NCBI RefSeq assembly: GCF_000092065.1
Contig: NC_009361.1
Span: 620,001 to 684,000 of the forward strand
Reading direction: 5' to 3'
Length of the DNA stretch: 64,000 nucleotides
From: Ostreococcus lucimarinus CCE9901
Lineage: Eukaryota; Chlorophyta; Mamiellophyceae; Mamiellales; Bathycoccaceae
In this document: piece after piece, positions 34,709-45,480 of the stretch
Layout: every line of letters begins with the position of its first letter
Numbering within the stretch: the stretch's first letter is position 1
The notes under the pieces: model-generated
Databases searched by the model: none
Told to the model about the DNA's origin: nothing
Seen by the model: only the letters and a program-made list of their open reading frames with translations
Program-made: the position numbers and the translations under genes

Positions 34709-37700
34709 ATGCGCGCCGCGAGGTACCGTCGCGCGCGTCGACGCGTCGACGACCGGGACAGCGGCCGCGGCCGTGGTGTCGTCGCGCTGTGCGCGGTCGT
34801 CGTCGCGCTCGCGCGGGTGAGAACGAGCGGTGGTGAAGCGATATGGGGGTTAGAGACCGTGTACGATGGTTTGGGGTATAATCCAGAGTTCCCGACGCAG
34901 GTTTGCGGCCCGTCCAAGGATGGGAACTCTTTTCGCGCCGCGGGTTGCAAACCGGCGATTACAGAGAAGGATTCGTACGGCACCGCGGGTGATCCGGGAT
35001 TTAGTTTCGCGAGGTACGCGTATAAAGGAAAATCATACGGGCCACCATATAATAATGTAGCGGACGTGGCGGCGTGTACGTACTCGTTGACGTACGCCGC
35101 GGCGGAGGCGGCGGGCCTGGAGCACTGCTTTTACGCTCCGTACACGGGTGGCGTGCCGACGACGACGGTGCAGAAGACGACGACGAACTTGGGATACTCC
35201 ACTCTAGGTTGGCGTCTACCCTTGGCTGAATGGCGAGATAAGTTGCCGGATTACGTGGTGGAACGATACGAATTACCGCCGCTTCGGTTGGGCTTCGAGG
35301 AGGGGACGTTTTGGCCGAATTGGAAGCTACTCTCGAGCGGTTTGCCAAACTTTGCCGTGACGAAGACATGTTTTCTTGAAGCGCACAGCGGAGACTATCA
35401 GCTGTGTAGCGCCTATCCGACGGAGCGTCGCGAAGATATTCACGGCGTCCTTCAAGTGCAAAGCATCTCATTCGCACTCGGGCGTGGGAGCTTGTTCTTT
35501 GAGGCAAACGGCGGAGATAAAAACGTCCCAGACATACCTCAAGACCCGTATCCCATAGCTTCGCACGGGAAAGGTGCGCTTGGAGTTGCGTTAACGAGGA
35601 TTAGCGATGGGTATCGAGTGCTGACAAAACCTGTGCGCGCGAGAAGATATTGGGAAACCTTACGTTGGGAGGAGTCTTTACTCGCACAGTATTACGGGGA
35701 GGTTTTTAGGTTGGAGATTTTCGATTATCGTTCGGGTTCGTTCGGTTGGCTCGCGGTGGATTCTTTCGTAATTCCGCAGGCGCCTGTTATCATCACGGAG
35801 GTGACTCCATCGATTGGACCTCGAGTCGGTGGCACGAGAATCACTATCAGCGGGCAAAACTTTGGAAGTTCCGTTGACGACAAAACCGTGTTCATCGGCG
35901 ATAAAGAATGCATCGACTTACGCATGAGTTATTCTCGTTGTTCGTCCGATACCACCGTTTGTGCTGGTGCGTTGAGCTGTACTACACCAGCAGGTTCCGG
36001 GGTAGGTCTCACAGTAGCGGTGGTGATTGGAGACCCAACCGTCGTCCGCATCGCAGGGCCGCGAGGTGGGTTCCAAGCGGGTTTTTGCGGCGATGAATCG
36101 ACCGAGCATCCCTTCTCCGAATGTGCAATAGATGCAATCGATGCTGTCGCTGGAGCGCGAAAGCGTGGCTTTACTTACGCTGATCCTCCGACGGTGACAA
36201 GTACGCCAGTCACGAGTGCGATCCAAGACATTCAGTACGAGTACACGCTCATTGCTACGGACCCAGACGAGAACGACTTATTGACGTATACGGCAATTAC
36301 GTTACCAACGTTTTTGCAGTTTGATCCAACGACTCGTCTACTTACTGGCGTGCCATTACGGTCAGATGTACAATGTAGGAGCAACAATTGGCACCCAGCT
36401 TCTGAGCGCTGCGCGTTGGGAGCAACGTATCAAGTTGAGTTTGAGATCTCGGACTCAATATACAGAGTTCAGCACAACTTTGAAGTGAAAGTGACGACGA
36501 ATGAGACCTCACTTCTTGTTGATAAGTCCTTTCACTGGGAAAACGCGTTACAAATCTTTGAAAAATACGAAGCCGTCGTTGCTTTGGGGTCGGTTACAGA
36601 ATCGCTCAAAGCCTTGGAAAATAGGAACGTGACGAGTCCGACAGAAATCGTTGGCTTCAATTATAGAAATCCTTTGAATGATGAGGATAAAACGATCCGT
36701 AATGCCCTCATCGCTATTGCAGAGAAGCCGAATATCGATGAAGTCGACGTCGATGCGGCCATTCAGTGGCTGCAAACGAACAACTCTGACGCCGTAAACC
36801 TTGATATGATCCAGGCGCTCAAAGAGCAAGTTGCGGTACAGAAGCGAGGAGACGTATCCAGCGGTGCTTCGGCACCAGCGTTGCAAGGCGTCAGCTGGAA
36901 AGGCTGGTTAAATTATTTTAAAAAACTAGGAACGTCGCTCGGCGCTGGATCTGCCGTTTACACAAATGTTGCTGGGCTCCCCGTTCCAGCCGGCGCAACG
37001 AAAATGCTTACGCGGGAGAAGATAATTGTCATCAAACTATCGACTCCTTGCAACTCGACCGCGTTGAACACGGACAGATATATTCCATCATGTGACGCGG
37101 TTGTGGGTATGTCATCACAGCACGAGGTCTGGCTCGGATTCAGTGACTACGGAACAACGTTGGAGGATGTCATCGTGTTCCCCGAGGATTTTGAGTTTGC
37201 GGATCTTGTTACGTCGGCCGTCTTTACACAAGACGTTCCAGGTTTTCTCGGTCAATTAACTAGACGAATGGTGGCGCAATCAGCAAAGCTACAGGAAATC
37301 GCAACATTGGGCGAAACACACCTTGTATGGTTCGATACATCCACGTCTATGCTAACCGTGAACATGACCATCAAGTCTTCACCGGTGAAAGCAGTCATGC
37401 AACTTGCAACTTCGTATCCTTATCCCGAACCTGGAAAGTATGGATTACCCGAGATTAGCGTTGTGAGCTGCGATAACGTGGCGTACGACTATGAAAACGC
37501 GCTCATTTCATTCAGCAATACCATGACGAGAACTGGTGGATCTTTGACCAGTCGTCTCGCAGCGTTGGCGAACGATGTCTCAACATTTGCGTCACGGTGC
37601 AAAAATTTATGCAACGGTCAGGGTCTGTGCCAAGATTCGCAACTGCCACCCGTTTGTCAGTGTTATCAGGACTACTTCGGCGATGATTGCTCGCAAGTAA

Positions 37701-39148
37701 CGTGTCCGAATGATTGCAGTAATAATGGCGCCTGCGATTCGAGGCAAGTATGTACGCACTTCCCGGAAAGCGGCGAAACAGACTGCTCCGGTGGAACTGG
37801 AAAGTGTGCGTGTAATTACCCTTACTTTGGCAAGGATTGCTCGTTAAAAACATGTGCGAAGAATTTCATCGTTTTTGAAGGTAATTCGACGCACAAGCTC
37901 GACGTCACGGCCGGAACGCAACCTATCAAGGACAAATACACCGCGCTCGGTCTCGATGTGTATGACGTGAAGATTAGCGAAACCAATGGTGACCAACCTG
38001 CAGCTTGGGCAATTCAAGGAGACGAGCTTAGCTTGGCGCATCTTGTTGGATCGGCTTACGTGGAATTTACCAGCTCTGAAGACGGAGAAACGGCGAGATC
38101 ACTGGAGCCATTTTACGTTGACTCTATCCCCAGTCGTGGCGTCGCAATCGAGGCACAATATTTTGCGCAGGAGTACCGCACTTTCGTAAAGCGTGAGCAA
38201 CAGCTACTAGATTTGTTCGGCAAAAGCTCATCAGAGTGCAACGCCGCCGGTGCTTGTGCCTTTGAAACCGGTACGTGCTTCTGTGCGACGCAGTATTATG
38301 GGGCCGGTTGTGAATTTCAGTACTGCGCAAATGATTGTGCAGGTCACGGTACGTGCAATAAGCTTACCGGTGTGTGTACGTGCGAAACACACTACGTGAC
38401 AGATGAAACATATGGATGCGCTTTGAAGGACTATAGTTTGATTTCAACCACGTGCACTGACGAAGCACTTGATAGAGAGGTTGATGACGCTGATCTGCGC
38501 GTGCGTCCATTACACGCATCATGTCTCTTTGGTACAAGATTGGGTAGCCCTGTGACTGGCACGACGACGACTTATATCACTGACTTACAAGGTAATGTGT
38601 GTTTGGATTGCTCTGGTTATACTCTAGAGTCGAACTCCAGGATTTATTTTTACGAAGACGAACCATGCACTTCGTCTGCTGGGAACCGCGAAGACTTTTG
38701 CGACAACACGAAAGAGTCCTACGACACCATCGTTCGCGGCATTGGCATGATACCCGCTGGAGACAGTGGGTCGACTCTTTCATTCAACCTCGCCGCCATG
38801 CGTACATCGGATATTCAGTTTTCTATTTTCAAGGCAAAGGCGGGGATCGTAAGAGAGCATTTAGCTGACATCGATGCGGGCGGTTGTGGTGCATGTACGG
38901 ACGATAATCCCCAGTGCGGCGCCATATTCACTATCGCCGTCGATGGTGTTACCGTATGGACTTCGTTGGTGAACAACAAGTACTCCGAGATCAACATCGA
39001 TATCAGCGCTGCCAGTACCATGACACTCTCCACAGCAAAGTACACCCCGCCGTATTGGCGTTCCAACGTCTTGCCTGGTCTCGCAGGACAAGACGCACCT
39101 GCCGTTTGGTGCGATGGCGCCGCTTGGGCGGACGCAGAGTTCTATTAG
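34709..39148 (+). CDS. Large secreted multidomain protein (IPT/TIG, cadherin-like, EGF-like, NPCBM)
   Basis: 1,479 residues from ATG 34709. Basic start then a signal-peptide core (GVVALCAVVVALARV). Residues about 190-355 form a lectin-like beta region (LGFEEGTFWPNWKLLSSGLP; WLAVDSFVIP). About 360-470 is an IPT/TIG domain (VTPSIGPRVGGTRITISGQN). About 495-555 is cadherin-like (DPDENDLLTYTAITLPTFLQ, then DPTTRLLTGVP). Cys-rich EGF-like modules sit at about 962-1047 (CKNLCNGQGLCQDS) and 1177-1237 (CANDCAGHGTCNKLTGVCTC). The C-terminal about 230 residues resemble an NPCBM carbohydrate-binding domain (GIGMIPAGDSGSTLSFNL; INIDISAASTMTL; end WADAEFY). No membrane anchor is seen. A surface or matrix role is inferred. 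Confidence 0.8.
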   Translation: MRAARYRRARRRVDDRDSGRGRGVVALCAVVVALARVRTSGGEAIWGLETVYDGLGYNPEFPTQVCGPSKDGNSFRAAGCKPAITEKDSYGTAGDPGFSFARYAYKGKSYGPPYNNVADVAACTYSLTYAAAEAAGLEHCFYAPYTGGVPTTTVQKTTTNLGYSTLGWRLPLAEWRDKLPDYVVERYELPPLRLGFEEGTFWPNWKLLSSGLPNFAVTKTCFLEAHSGDYQLCSAYPTERREDIHGVLQVQSISFALGRGSLFFEANGGDKNVPDIPQDPYPIASHGKGALGVALTRISDGYRVLTKPVRARRYWETLRWEESLLAQYYGEVFRLEIFDYRSGSFGWLAVDSFVIPQAPVIITEVTPSIGPRVGGTRITISGQNFGSSVDDKTVFIGDKECIDLRMSYSRCSSDTTVCAGALSCTTPAGSGVGLTVAVVIGDPTVVRIAGPRGGFQAGFCGDESTEHPFSECAIDAIDAVAGARKRGFTYADPPTVTSTPVTSAIQDIQYEYTLIATDPDENDLLTYTAITLPTFLQFDPTTRLLTGVPLRSDVQCRSNNWHPASERCALGATYQVEFEISDSIYRVQHNFEVKVTTNETSLLVDKSFHWENALQIFEKYEAVVALGSVTESLKALENRNVTSPTEIVGFNYRNPLNDEDKTIRNALIAIAEKPNIDEVDVDAAIQWLQTNNSDAVNLDMIQALKEQVAVQKRGDVSSGASAPALQGVSWKGWLNYFKKLGTSLGAGSAVYTNVAGLPVPAGATKMLTREKIIVIKLSTPCNSTALNTDRYIPSCDAVVGMSSQHEVWLGFSDYGTTLEDVIVFPEDFEFADLVTSAVFTQDVPGFLGQLTRRMVAQSAKLQEIATLGETHLVWFDTSTSMLTVNMTIKSSPVKAVMQLATSYPYPEPGKYGLPEISVVSCDNVAYDYENALISFSNTMTRTGGSLTSRLAALANDVSTFASRCKNLCNGQGLCQDSQLPPVCQCYQDYFGDDCSQVTCPNDCSNNGACDSRQVCTHFPESGETDCSGGTGKCACNYPYFGKDCSLKTCAKNFIVFEGNSTHKLDVTAGTQPIKDKYTALGLDVYDVKISETNGDQPAAWAIQGDELSLAHLVGSAYVEFTSSEDGETARSLEPFYVDSIPSRGVAIEAQYFAQEYRTFVKREQQLLDLFGKSSSECNAAGACAFETGTCFCATQYYGAGCEFQYCANDCAGHGTCNKLTGVCTCETHYVTDETYGCALKDYSLISTTCTDEALDREVDDADLRVRPLHASCLFGTRLGSPVTGTTTTYITDLQGNVCLDCSGYTLESNSRIYFYEDEPCTSSAGNREDFCDNTKESYDTIVRGIGMIPAGDSGSTLSFNLAAMRTSDIQFSIFKAKAGIVREHLADIDAGGCGACTDDNPQCGAIFTIAVDGVTVWTSLVNNKYSEINIDISAASTMTLSTAKYTPPYWRSNVLPGLAGQDAPAVWCDGAAWADAEFY

Positions 39149-39330
39149 CTTTTAGCCGAGTATTCACACGAATGCCATTTAATAGACATTAAATTCCTAG
39201 CGCATCTCCATCTCTTGCCAGACCAACCGCCGGTCTCCAGGCGTGCTAAAACACCAAGTGGGCGTCACTTCGTGGCGTTCACGCACGTTCTATAGTCCAG
39301 CGCGCGCGCTGCTAGCGATCAAAAAGCGTC

Positions 39331-41794
39331 ATGCGCTCCGTGCAGCTCGGCACGCACGCGCATAACGCCCTGCTCGGCGTCACAAGCGCGGGCGACGGTC
39401 GATGCGTGAGCACCGTAGCAAAAGACGGCGTCGTGACGTACGACGTCGAGGAAGAGGTAAAAGAGCGTTCACGCAATCGACGCGAAATATATGACAATAT
39501 TTGACGCACGCGTTGCGTCGCGTGCGTGCGGACGACGTTGTGCGCGCGCCGATCGCTCGAAGTTTGCGACGTCGTAAAAGTGGCGGCTGAGGGCGAAGGG
39601 CGAGTCGAGCACGTCGCTCTCGAGGCGTTCAAACGAAGCAAACGCGATCGAATGGAGCGAGAACTGACGATGAAAACGTTTTTACGCTTCGCAGAAACGA
39701 GAGCGAACGTTGGCGCTCGATCGAGGGCGAAAGTTTGCTTGCGCGGTGGCGTGTGGGTCGAATGGCAGGTATTACGCGTGTTTGGAGAAGGAACAAGAAA
39801 GTGATTCATCGTATTTGTGCGCGTGGGAGACGGAGCAAAGCGCAAACGCGGCGACGGTTGGTGAAGCATCGAAAGAGTGCGTCACAACTCTCGATTTAGG
39901 ACGCAGTGGTCGAGTGCGTGAGTTGGTGGCGGTGGACGGCGGCGCTCTCGTGGTGACGACAACGGGGGAGGTCCAACTCTTCGGGATGTCGGCGGAACAC
40001 ATTGACAAAGCGCGCACGAGTGGAGAGTTAGGCTCTCGACGAGTAGAGACGGCGTCGGTTTTACCTGAATCAGTTGGTGCACTCGTAGTGACGACGGATG
40101 GTAACTTTCAGGGTCGCAAAATAGCCACATTTCTTGCCCGCGCGCAAACCGTGACATTGGCTTGGGAGCTGGACATCGAGCACCCGGACGGCGCGGCAAA
40201 AGCCAGAGTGGCGAGCGCGGCAAGTGATGGGGAGACTTTCATGGTATTATGGGACGATGGCGTCTGGGCCCTGCACGACGCGAGCGATGGGTCTCTCAAG
40301 CACAAGCTGCGACTCGACGGGCTCGATGTGCATTGTGATGAAGCCACATCTGGGAAGCGGAGTAAGAAGAGCGAAGATACCTCACCGTTAGCAAGTGCGG
40401 CGTCTTTGTGCCTTTCTCAGGATTATTACGCCGTCGTGGCGAACTCGAAGGAAGAAAATACCGTGGTAGTGGCCGTTTTTGATTCGCGTTACGGCGCCGT
40501 GCACTTGGCGGAGGACGTTAGCCGAGGCTTAGAACACAAAGTTGGCCGAACGTCCGGGGTGAGCCTCGCCGCAACTTCGGGTAATCTGATCGTTGGTCTT
40601 TCTGATCAAGTGGTTTCGGTACAGTTCGATCTTCCTGAACTCTCTTTAGCTTCGCTCGTGGGATCGCTCAGCATACACTCGCAACCGGAGGCGAGCGCAG
40701 CGGCAATTCGAGTTTTGGGTGCGGAGACAGCATCTACGGCACTCGTACCGCCGCAACACGCGGCTGTGACACCTGGCTGGAAACTAGAGGAGTTAAAACT
40801 TGATGGCCAAGGAGTCGTCAGTTTGAGCAATGTCTGGGACGACGACGACGCACAGACCAGGGAGAAGAAGGTCCGGTCGACTGCTGAAGCTTTGGCGAGC
40901 GGTAGCAAAAAGGCGGGCTCATCGTTACAGACTCTGATGAAATCCCTTCCGATTCCGCAAATTCTCATAGAAAGTGCCATTAGTGGTGGTTTAAATCATC
41001 GAGTGTGGGATTCAGTGACACTTTTGCTCGCCGGTGGACACATTCGTGGCTCTTCGACGGCGAGACAATTAGTGACGGCGCTTCTTGAGGAAGACATGCT
41101 TGACGAAGTCAAGGACTTCTTAGTGTACGCCAAGGACGTTTCTGCTGAAGATATCGTTGCGATTTTACACTCTGCAATGATGCGAGACGAAGACGACCCT
41201 GGGTTGAAGAAGCGCGCTTCAGCGAACAAAAAGCTCGCAGAAAAGGTACTCGACGAAGCAGAGGCATGCGCGTCTGATGAAAAGTTCAATGGCGAAGCTA
41301 AACAAAAGCTGTTTGCCAGAGCTCAACTCTTAGTGAGTGCGTACGATAGTTTTGCACCATGGGCACAACAACTTCATCCCCTCATCGCTCGTCCGTTGGA
41401 TCCAACGATGGGTATGCTAGTGTTGCGTGATCTCTCCAAGCAAGACGCGGTTTCGCTACTTCAGTATTTGCTCGTCTGGGCTAACTTTTACGCTTCATCG
41501 GGCGGCTATTTCGCCCGGATCAACACTCTAGTCGAACCTGGGATTCCCAGCGCGCACGCGGTCGTGACGTGGACGTCCGCGTTGCTCGACGCGCAGTTCA
41601 CGACGTTTTGTCTCTCAGACGACGTCGCCGAACCCGTGCGCGCGCTGCGAGAGTCTTCGAGCCAAATGCTCGATATGATGCGCTCTTTAGCCGCCCTCGG
41701 AGGTGCGTTCAGACACGTCGGCGAGAACTCTCCGCTTCCCGAACAACACGGCGTACAGTCCACGACGTACACCGTAGAGAGCGTGGCTTGGTAA
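39331..41794 (+). CDS. NOL11: Nucleolar protein NOL11, two exons
   Basis: Exon 1 39331-39456 (42 codons), exon 2 39695-41794; 741 residues. Exon 1 reads MRSVQLGTHAHNALLGVTSA and ends VVTYDVEEE. Exon 2 resumes KRERTLALDRGRKFACAVAC, matching the human NOL11 first propeller strands in spacing. The propeller-like N-terminal half is followed by a helical C-terminal domain (LLQYLLVWANFYASSGGYFA; VVTWTSALLDAQFTTFC; SQMLDMMRSLAALGGAF), and the very end TTYTVESVAW parallels the NOL11 tail. NOL11 is a small-subunit processome (t-UTP) component needed for pre-rRNA transcription and early processing. Exon 2 alone starts only at a TTG, so a single-exon model is not tenable. Confidence 0.78.
39457..39694 (+). 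other. Intron of NOL11 (238 nt)
   Basis: Donor gaagag|gtaaaag, acceptor cttcgcag|aaacgag, phase 0. A ctgac branch motif lies at 39664-39668, 27 bases before the acceptor. In-frame reading through the donor hits a tga near 39502. A canonical-looking gtgcgtg at 39522 lies beyond that stop and cannot be the donor in this frame. Confidence 0.72.
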
Positions 41795-41839
41795 CTAAAA
41801 ACGTCGCGTTCACGTTGTTACAAATCGTCCAAAGCGCAC

Positions 41840-42097
41840 TCACTTCTTCGAACCGAACCATCTACTCTTTTTCTTCGCCTCTCGCGCCTTCCTCGCCTCC
41901 TCCGTCGCCTTTCTGTACCTCGCCGCGGTGTCTCCCTGTCGCATCAGCTTCTTCCCCTGTTGAAACCGTTCCTCGCGCGCGCGCTCCTTTTGCCATTGGT
42001 CCAGCGCGCCGAGCTGTCCACCGTACGCCGCGAGTCCGCCGGCGGCGAGAACGGCGACGCCCCACGCCGCCGCGCCGCCGTTTCGCACGCCGAGCAT
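41840..42097 (-). CDS. Small single-pass membrane protein, unrecognised
   Basis: 85 residues, ATG start. One N-terminal helix (AAAWGVAVLAAGGLAAYGG) followed by a basic coiled-coil-like tail (LDQWQKERAREERFQQGKKL, then RYRKATEEARKAREAKKK) ending SRWFGSKK. This shape is common in small mitochondrial inner-membrane or plastid assembly proteins, but no family is recognised. Starts 166 bases from divergent mitochondrial EF-G and ends 45 bases from convergent NOL11. Confidence 0.62.
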   Translation of the reverse strand: MLGVRNGGAAAWGVAVLAAGGLAAYGGQLGALDQWQKERAREERFQQGKKLMRQGDTAARYRKATEEARKAREAKKKSRWFGSKK

Positions 42098-42263
42098 CGC
42101 GACGCGCGCGCGTCGGCGAGTGTCGTCCCGCGTCGCCGGTGTCTCGGCGACGACGACGGACGACGGACGACGTCAACCCTAGGCCGAGGCTGAAATCGAC
42201 GAGGTCGGCGCGCGTCGAGCGACGCGCGATACACGAGGACGCGCGCGCGCGCGACGGACGCAG

Positions 42264-44513
42264 ATGCGCTCGAAACGCGCCCTGGATGCGCTTCGCGCGC
42301 TGCGACGCGCCGCACCGCGAGACGTCGACGCGCGATGGCGAGCGATGACGCTCGCGACCGCACCGCGAGGCGGCGGCGCGATGACGCAGCGCGAGCGCGC
42401 GAGCGATGCGATGGGACGACGGACGTACGCGAGCGAGTCAGCAGAAGCGTTGCGAAGAAATATTGGAATCTCGGCGCACATCGATAGCGGGAAGACGACG
42501 CTCACGGAACGCATCTTGTTTTACACGGGGAGGATCAACGCGATTCACGAGGTGCGCGGGAAGGATGGCGTGGGGGCGAAGATGGACTCCATGGAGCTCG
42601 AACGTGAGAAAGGTATCACGATTCAATCCGCGGCGACGTATTGTCGATGGAAGGAGAGCGATATTAACATCATCGATACCCCAGGGCACGTGGACTTTAC
42701 CATCGAAGTCGAACGCGCGCTGCGCGTGCTGGACGGCGCGGTGCTCGTTCTGTGCTCGGTGGGTGGTGTGCAGTCGCAATCGATCACGGTGGATAGACAG
42801 ATGCGGCGATACAACGTGCCGAGATTGTGCTTCGTGAACAAGTGCGATCGCGCGGGGGCGAATCCGTGGAAGGTTCTCGCGCAGGCGCGCGACAAACTGA
42901 AGCTCAACGCGGCGGCGGTGCAAATTCCAATCGGATTAGAAGACGAGCACGAGGGTGTCGTTGACTTAGTGCGAATGCAATCTGTTGTGTTTTCCGGTGA
43001 AAACGGGCAGACGCTGACAGTGGGTGAAATTCCGGCGAATTTGAAGGAACTCGCCGATGAGAAGCGCAAAGTTCTCATCGAGTGCGTTTCCGAAGTCGAC
43101 GAAGAATTGGGAGACTTGTTTTTGATGGGTGAAGAGCCAACGACGGAGCAACTGTTGGCGGCGATCAGAAGGGCGACAATCGCAAATACGTTTTCTCCGT
43201 TGTTCATGGGCAGTGCGTACAAGAACCGCGGCGTTCAGCTTCTTTTAGACGGCGTCGTGGACTATCTCCCAGCGCCGTCGGAGGTGCAAAACGTCGCTTT
43301 AGATTTGAAGAACGAAGAAGCACCGGTCGTTTTGTCCAACGACCCATCGAAGCCGCTCGTTTCTTTGGCATTCAAACTCGAGGAGGGTAAATTCGGGCAA
43401 CTCACGTATTTGCGCGTGTACCAAGGCCAAATTGATAAGGGCATGACCATCGTCAACACGTCGACTGGGAAGAAGCTCAAAGTTCCTCGACTCGTGCGAA
43501 TGCATAGTGATGACATGGAAGACGTGAACTCCGCTCCAAACGGTGACATCGTCGCACTTTTTGGTGTTGAGTGTAAGAGCGGTGACACATTTACGGATGG
43601 CAGTGTGAACTACGCGATGACTTCGATGAAGGTTCCTGACCCCGTCATGTCTCTCGCAGTGAGTCCGAAGAGTAAAGCCGAAAGCGGCAACTTTAGCAAG
43701 GCCCTGCAGCGCTTTCAAAAGGAAGACCCCACGTTCCGCGTGCACATGGACGAAGAAAGTGGGCAGACTATCATTAGTGGTATGGGTGAGTTACATCTCG
43801 ACATTTATGTCGAGCGAATGCGGCGAGAGTACAAGGTTGACTGTGAAGTCGGTCAGCCGCGCGTAAACTACCGAGAAGCCATCACAAAACGAGCCGAGTT
43901 TGATTACTTGCATAAAAAGCAATCTGGTGGACAAGGTCAATACGGTAAGGTTGTTGGATATATCGAGCCATTAGAAAATACCACCGAAGTCATCTTTGAG
44001 AACGGCATCATTGGTAACGCCATCGCCCCTTCGTTTATTCAAGCCGTGGAAAAGGGTTTCAAAGAGGCTGCGCTCAACGGTGGCTTGGTCGGTTATCCCG
44101 TTGAGGGCATTAAAATTGTGCTGACGGACGGTGCTTCGCACGCTGTTGATTCGTCTGAGTTGGCTTTCAAACTCGCCGCGCTCGCGGCGTTCCGACAATC
44201 GTTTCACAACGCGTCGCCGAAACTCTTGGAACCCATCATGAAGGTGGACATCACTGTCCCTTCTGAATTTCAAGGTACGGTCATCGGTAACATTAACCGA
44301 CGTAAAGGGACGATTAACGACTCTACGGCGGAAGGTGATGACGTGATAATTAGTTCGATGGTCCCTCTGAGCCAGATGTTTGGTTACAGCACCGAGTTGA
44401 GAAGCATGACGCAAGGCAAGGGAGAGTTTACGATGGAGTACGGCTCTCACCAGGCTGTGACGCAGGACGTGCAAGCTGAGTTGATCTCCACGTTGGGCAA
44501 AGTAAAAAATTGA
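42264..44513 (+). CDS. GFM1: Mitochondrial translation elongation factor G (EF-G1)
   Basis: 749 residues. An Arg/Ala-rich leader of about 55 residues (mitochondrial presequence) precedes [20 protein letters not shown] (P-loop; the SGKTT form is typical of mtEF-G1), [40 protein letters not shown] (G3) and [14 protein letters not shown] (G4). Domains II-V follow: [80 protein letters not shown]. It drives tRNA/mRNA translocation on mitoribosomes. The 5' 250 bases are far more CG-rich than the rest. Converges on the HAD gene (36-base gap). Confidence 0.96.
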   Translation: MRSKRALDALRALRRAAPRDVDARWRAMTLATAPRGGGAMTQRERASDAMGRRTYASESAEALRRNIGISAHIDSGKTTLTERILFYTGRINAIHEVRGKDGVGAKMDSMELEREKGITIQSAATYCRWKESDINIIDTPGHVDFTIEVERALRVLDGAVLVLCSVGGVQSQSITVDRQMRRYNVPRLCFVNKCDRAGANPWKVLAQARDKLKLNAAAVQIPIGLEDEHEGVVDLVRMQSVVFSGENGQTLTVGEIPANLKELADEKRKVLIECVSEVDEELGDLFLMGEEPTTEQLLAAIRRATIANTFSPLFMGSAYKNRGVQLLLDGVVDYLPAPSEVQNVALDLKNEEAPVVLSNDPSKPLVSLAFKLEEGKFGQLTYLRVYQGQIDKGMTIVNTSTGKKLKVPRLVRMHSDDMEDVNSAPNGDIVALFGVECKSGDTFTDGSVNYAMTSMKVPDPVMSLAVSPKSKAESGNFSKALQRFQKEDPTFRVHMDEESGQTIISGMGELHLDIYVERMRREYKVDCEVGQPRVNYREAITKRAEFDYLHKKQSGGQGQYGKVVGYIEPLENTTEVIFENGIIGNAIAPSFIQAVEKGFKEAALNGGLVGYPVEGIKIVLTDGASHAVDSSELAFKLAALAAFRQSFHNASPKLLEPIMKVDITVPSEFQGTVIGNINRRKGTINDSTAEGDDVIISSMVPLSQMFGYSTELRSMTQGKGEFTMEYGSHQAVTQDVQAELISTLGKVKN

Positions 44514-44549
44514 TAGCTGTCGCTGCTTAAATAACTAACAGTAGTTCTA

Positions 44550-45332
44550 CTATTTTTTAAATTCGAAGTGTCCGCTTTGCGTTAACAAGACGTGCAATTC
44601 ATTCATGTCCGCGCACACGAAATGTGGCACCATCTGCTCGGGAACTTTATCCACACCGAATTCCTCCGCCCATTTCCCCGTACGTCCGCTATCCAAGAGC
44701 ACAGTCAGCGCTCCCGCGGCGTTCCCACTCACTACGTCGTCTTTTGCGCTGTCACCCACCATGATAATCTCGCTCGGCGAGCACCCCCATAACTCGCAAA
44801 TGTGCAGCAACGAATCCGGCGCCGGTTTGTACGGCTTGAACTCCCGACTCAACCACGGTGAAAACGGCGCCATCGTCCACACGGTGTCGTGAAAAAACTC
44901 CACCGAGCTCGCCGCGTTCCGCGTCACCAACGCTCGCGGGATTCCCATCCCGTCCAGCGTCGCCGCCACCTCCATCGCTCCCGGCGCGATGACCGTCGTC
45001 TTCAGCGCCTCTCTCTCCATCTCTCCGATGATCTCGTACGCCTTCGTCCGTCGCGCCTCGTTCCACGAGTCGACTTCACCTAAAATATCACTCGTTTCGC
45101 ACCCGACTCTGCGTCGCATCTCCGTGAAGTCCAGCGCCGCGCTGACGCACAGCGTTCCATCCATGTCGAACACGACACCGCGCACGAGGCGTCGCGACGT
45201 CGACGTCGACGTGGGACTCGTCGCGGGAGACATGGCGCGCGTCGTGTGCGTCGCGCGCGGTGCGCGCGAGTGGGATTTTTCACGAGCGATGCGGTGACAC
45301 GCCGTCGACGCTCGAGCGATGCGACGAAGCAT
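44550..45332 (-). CDS. HAD-superfamily phosphatase, organelle-targeted
   Basis: 260 residues. N-terminal 45 residues are Arg/Ser/Thr-rich (transit peptide, ATG 45332; MSPATSPTST is an alternative start). Motif I VRGVVFDMDGTLCVSAALDF, a helical cap (EARRTKAYEIIGEMEREALK), motif II PRALVTRNAASSVEFF, motif III Lys in EFKPYKPAPDSLLHIC, and motif IV IIMVGDSAKDDVVSGNAAGA. This is a haloacid dehalogenase-like hydrolase of the HDHD/phosphoglycolate-phosphatase type. The substrate is not predictable from sequence alone. Confidence 0.85.
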   Translation of the reverse strand: MLRRIARASTACHRIAREKSHSRAPRATHTTRAMSPATSPTSTSTSRRLVRGVVFDMDGTLCVSAALDFTEMRRRVGCETSDILGEVDSWNEARRTKAYEIIGEMEREALKTTVIAPGAMEVAATLDGMGIPRALVTRNAASSVEFFHDTVWTMAPFSPWLSREFKPYKPAPDSLLHICELWGCSPSEIIMVGDSAKDDVVSGNAAGALTVLLDSGRTGKWAEEFGVDKVPEQMVPHFVCADMNELHVLLTQSGHFEFKK

Positions 45333-45480
45333 GAACGACGACGAGTGGCGCGGCGTGGGGGCGTGGTCGTTTTAACGTTTGCGCGTCAACACGAGTTTCT
45401 GACTGTTTGCGTTTCAACGTATAAGATCTCTGTCGTCCGTGCGTCGAGCGTTGAGATGAGATGAAAAGCGGTGCGATGTA

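Noticed and set aside
33995-39148. 1,717-residue reading of the secreted protein
   Set aside because: The first 238 codons are Arg-rich and overlap the 33876-34415 gene; the signal peptide begins at ATG 34709.
39522-39528. gtgcgtg, a donor-like heptamer, as the NOL11 splice site
   Set aside because: Reading from the NOL11 ATG meets a stop near 39502 before reaching it; gtaaaag at 39457 keeps frame and protein spacing.
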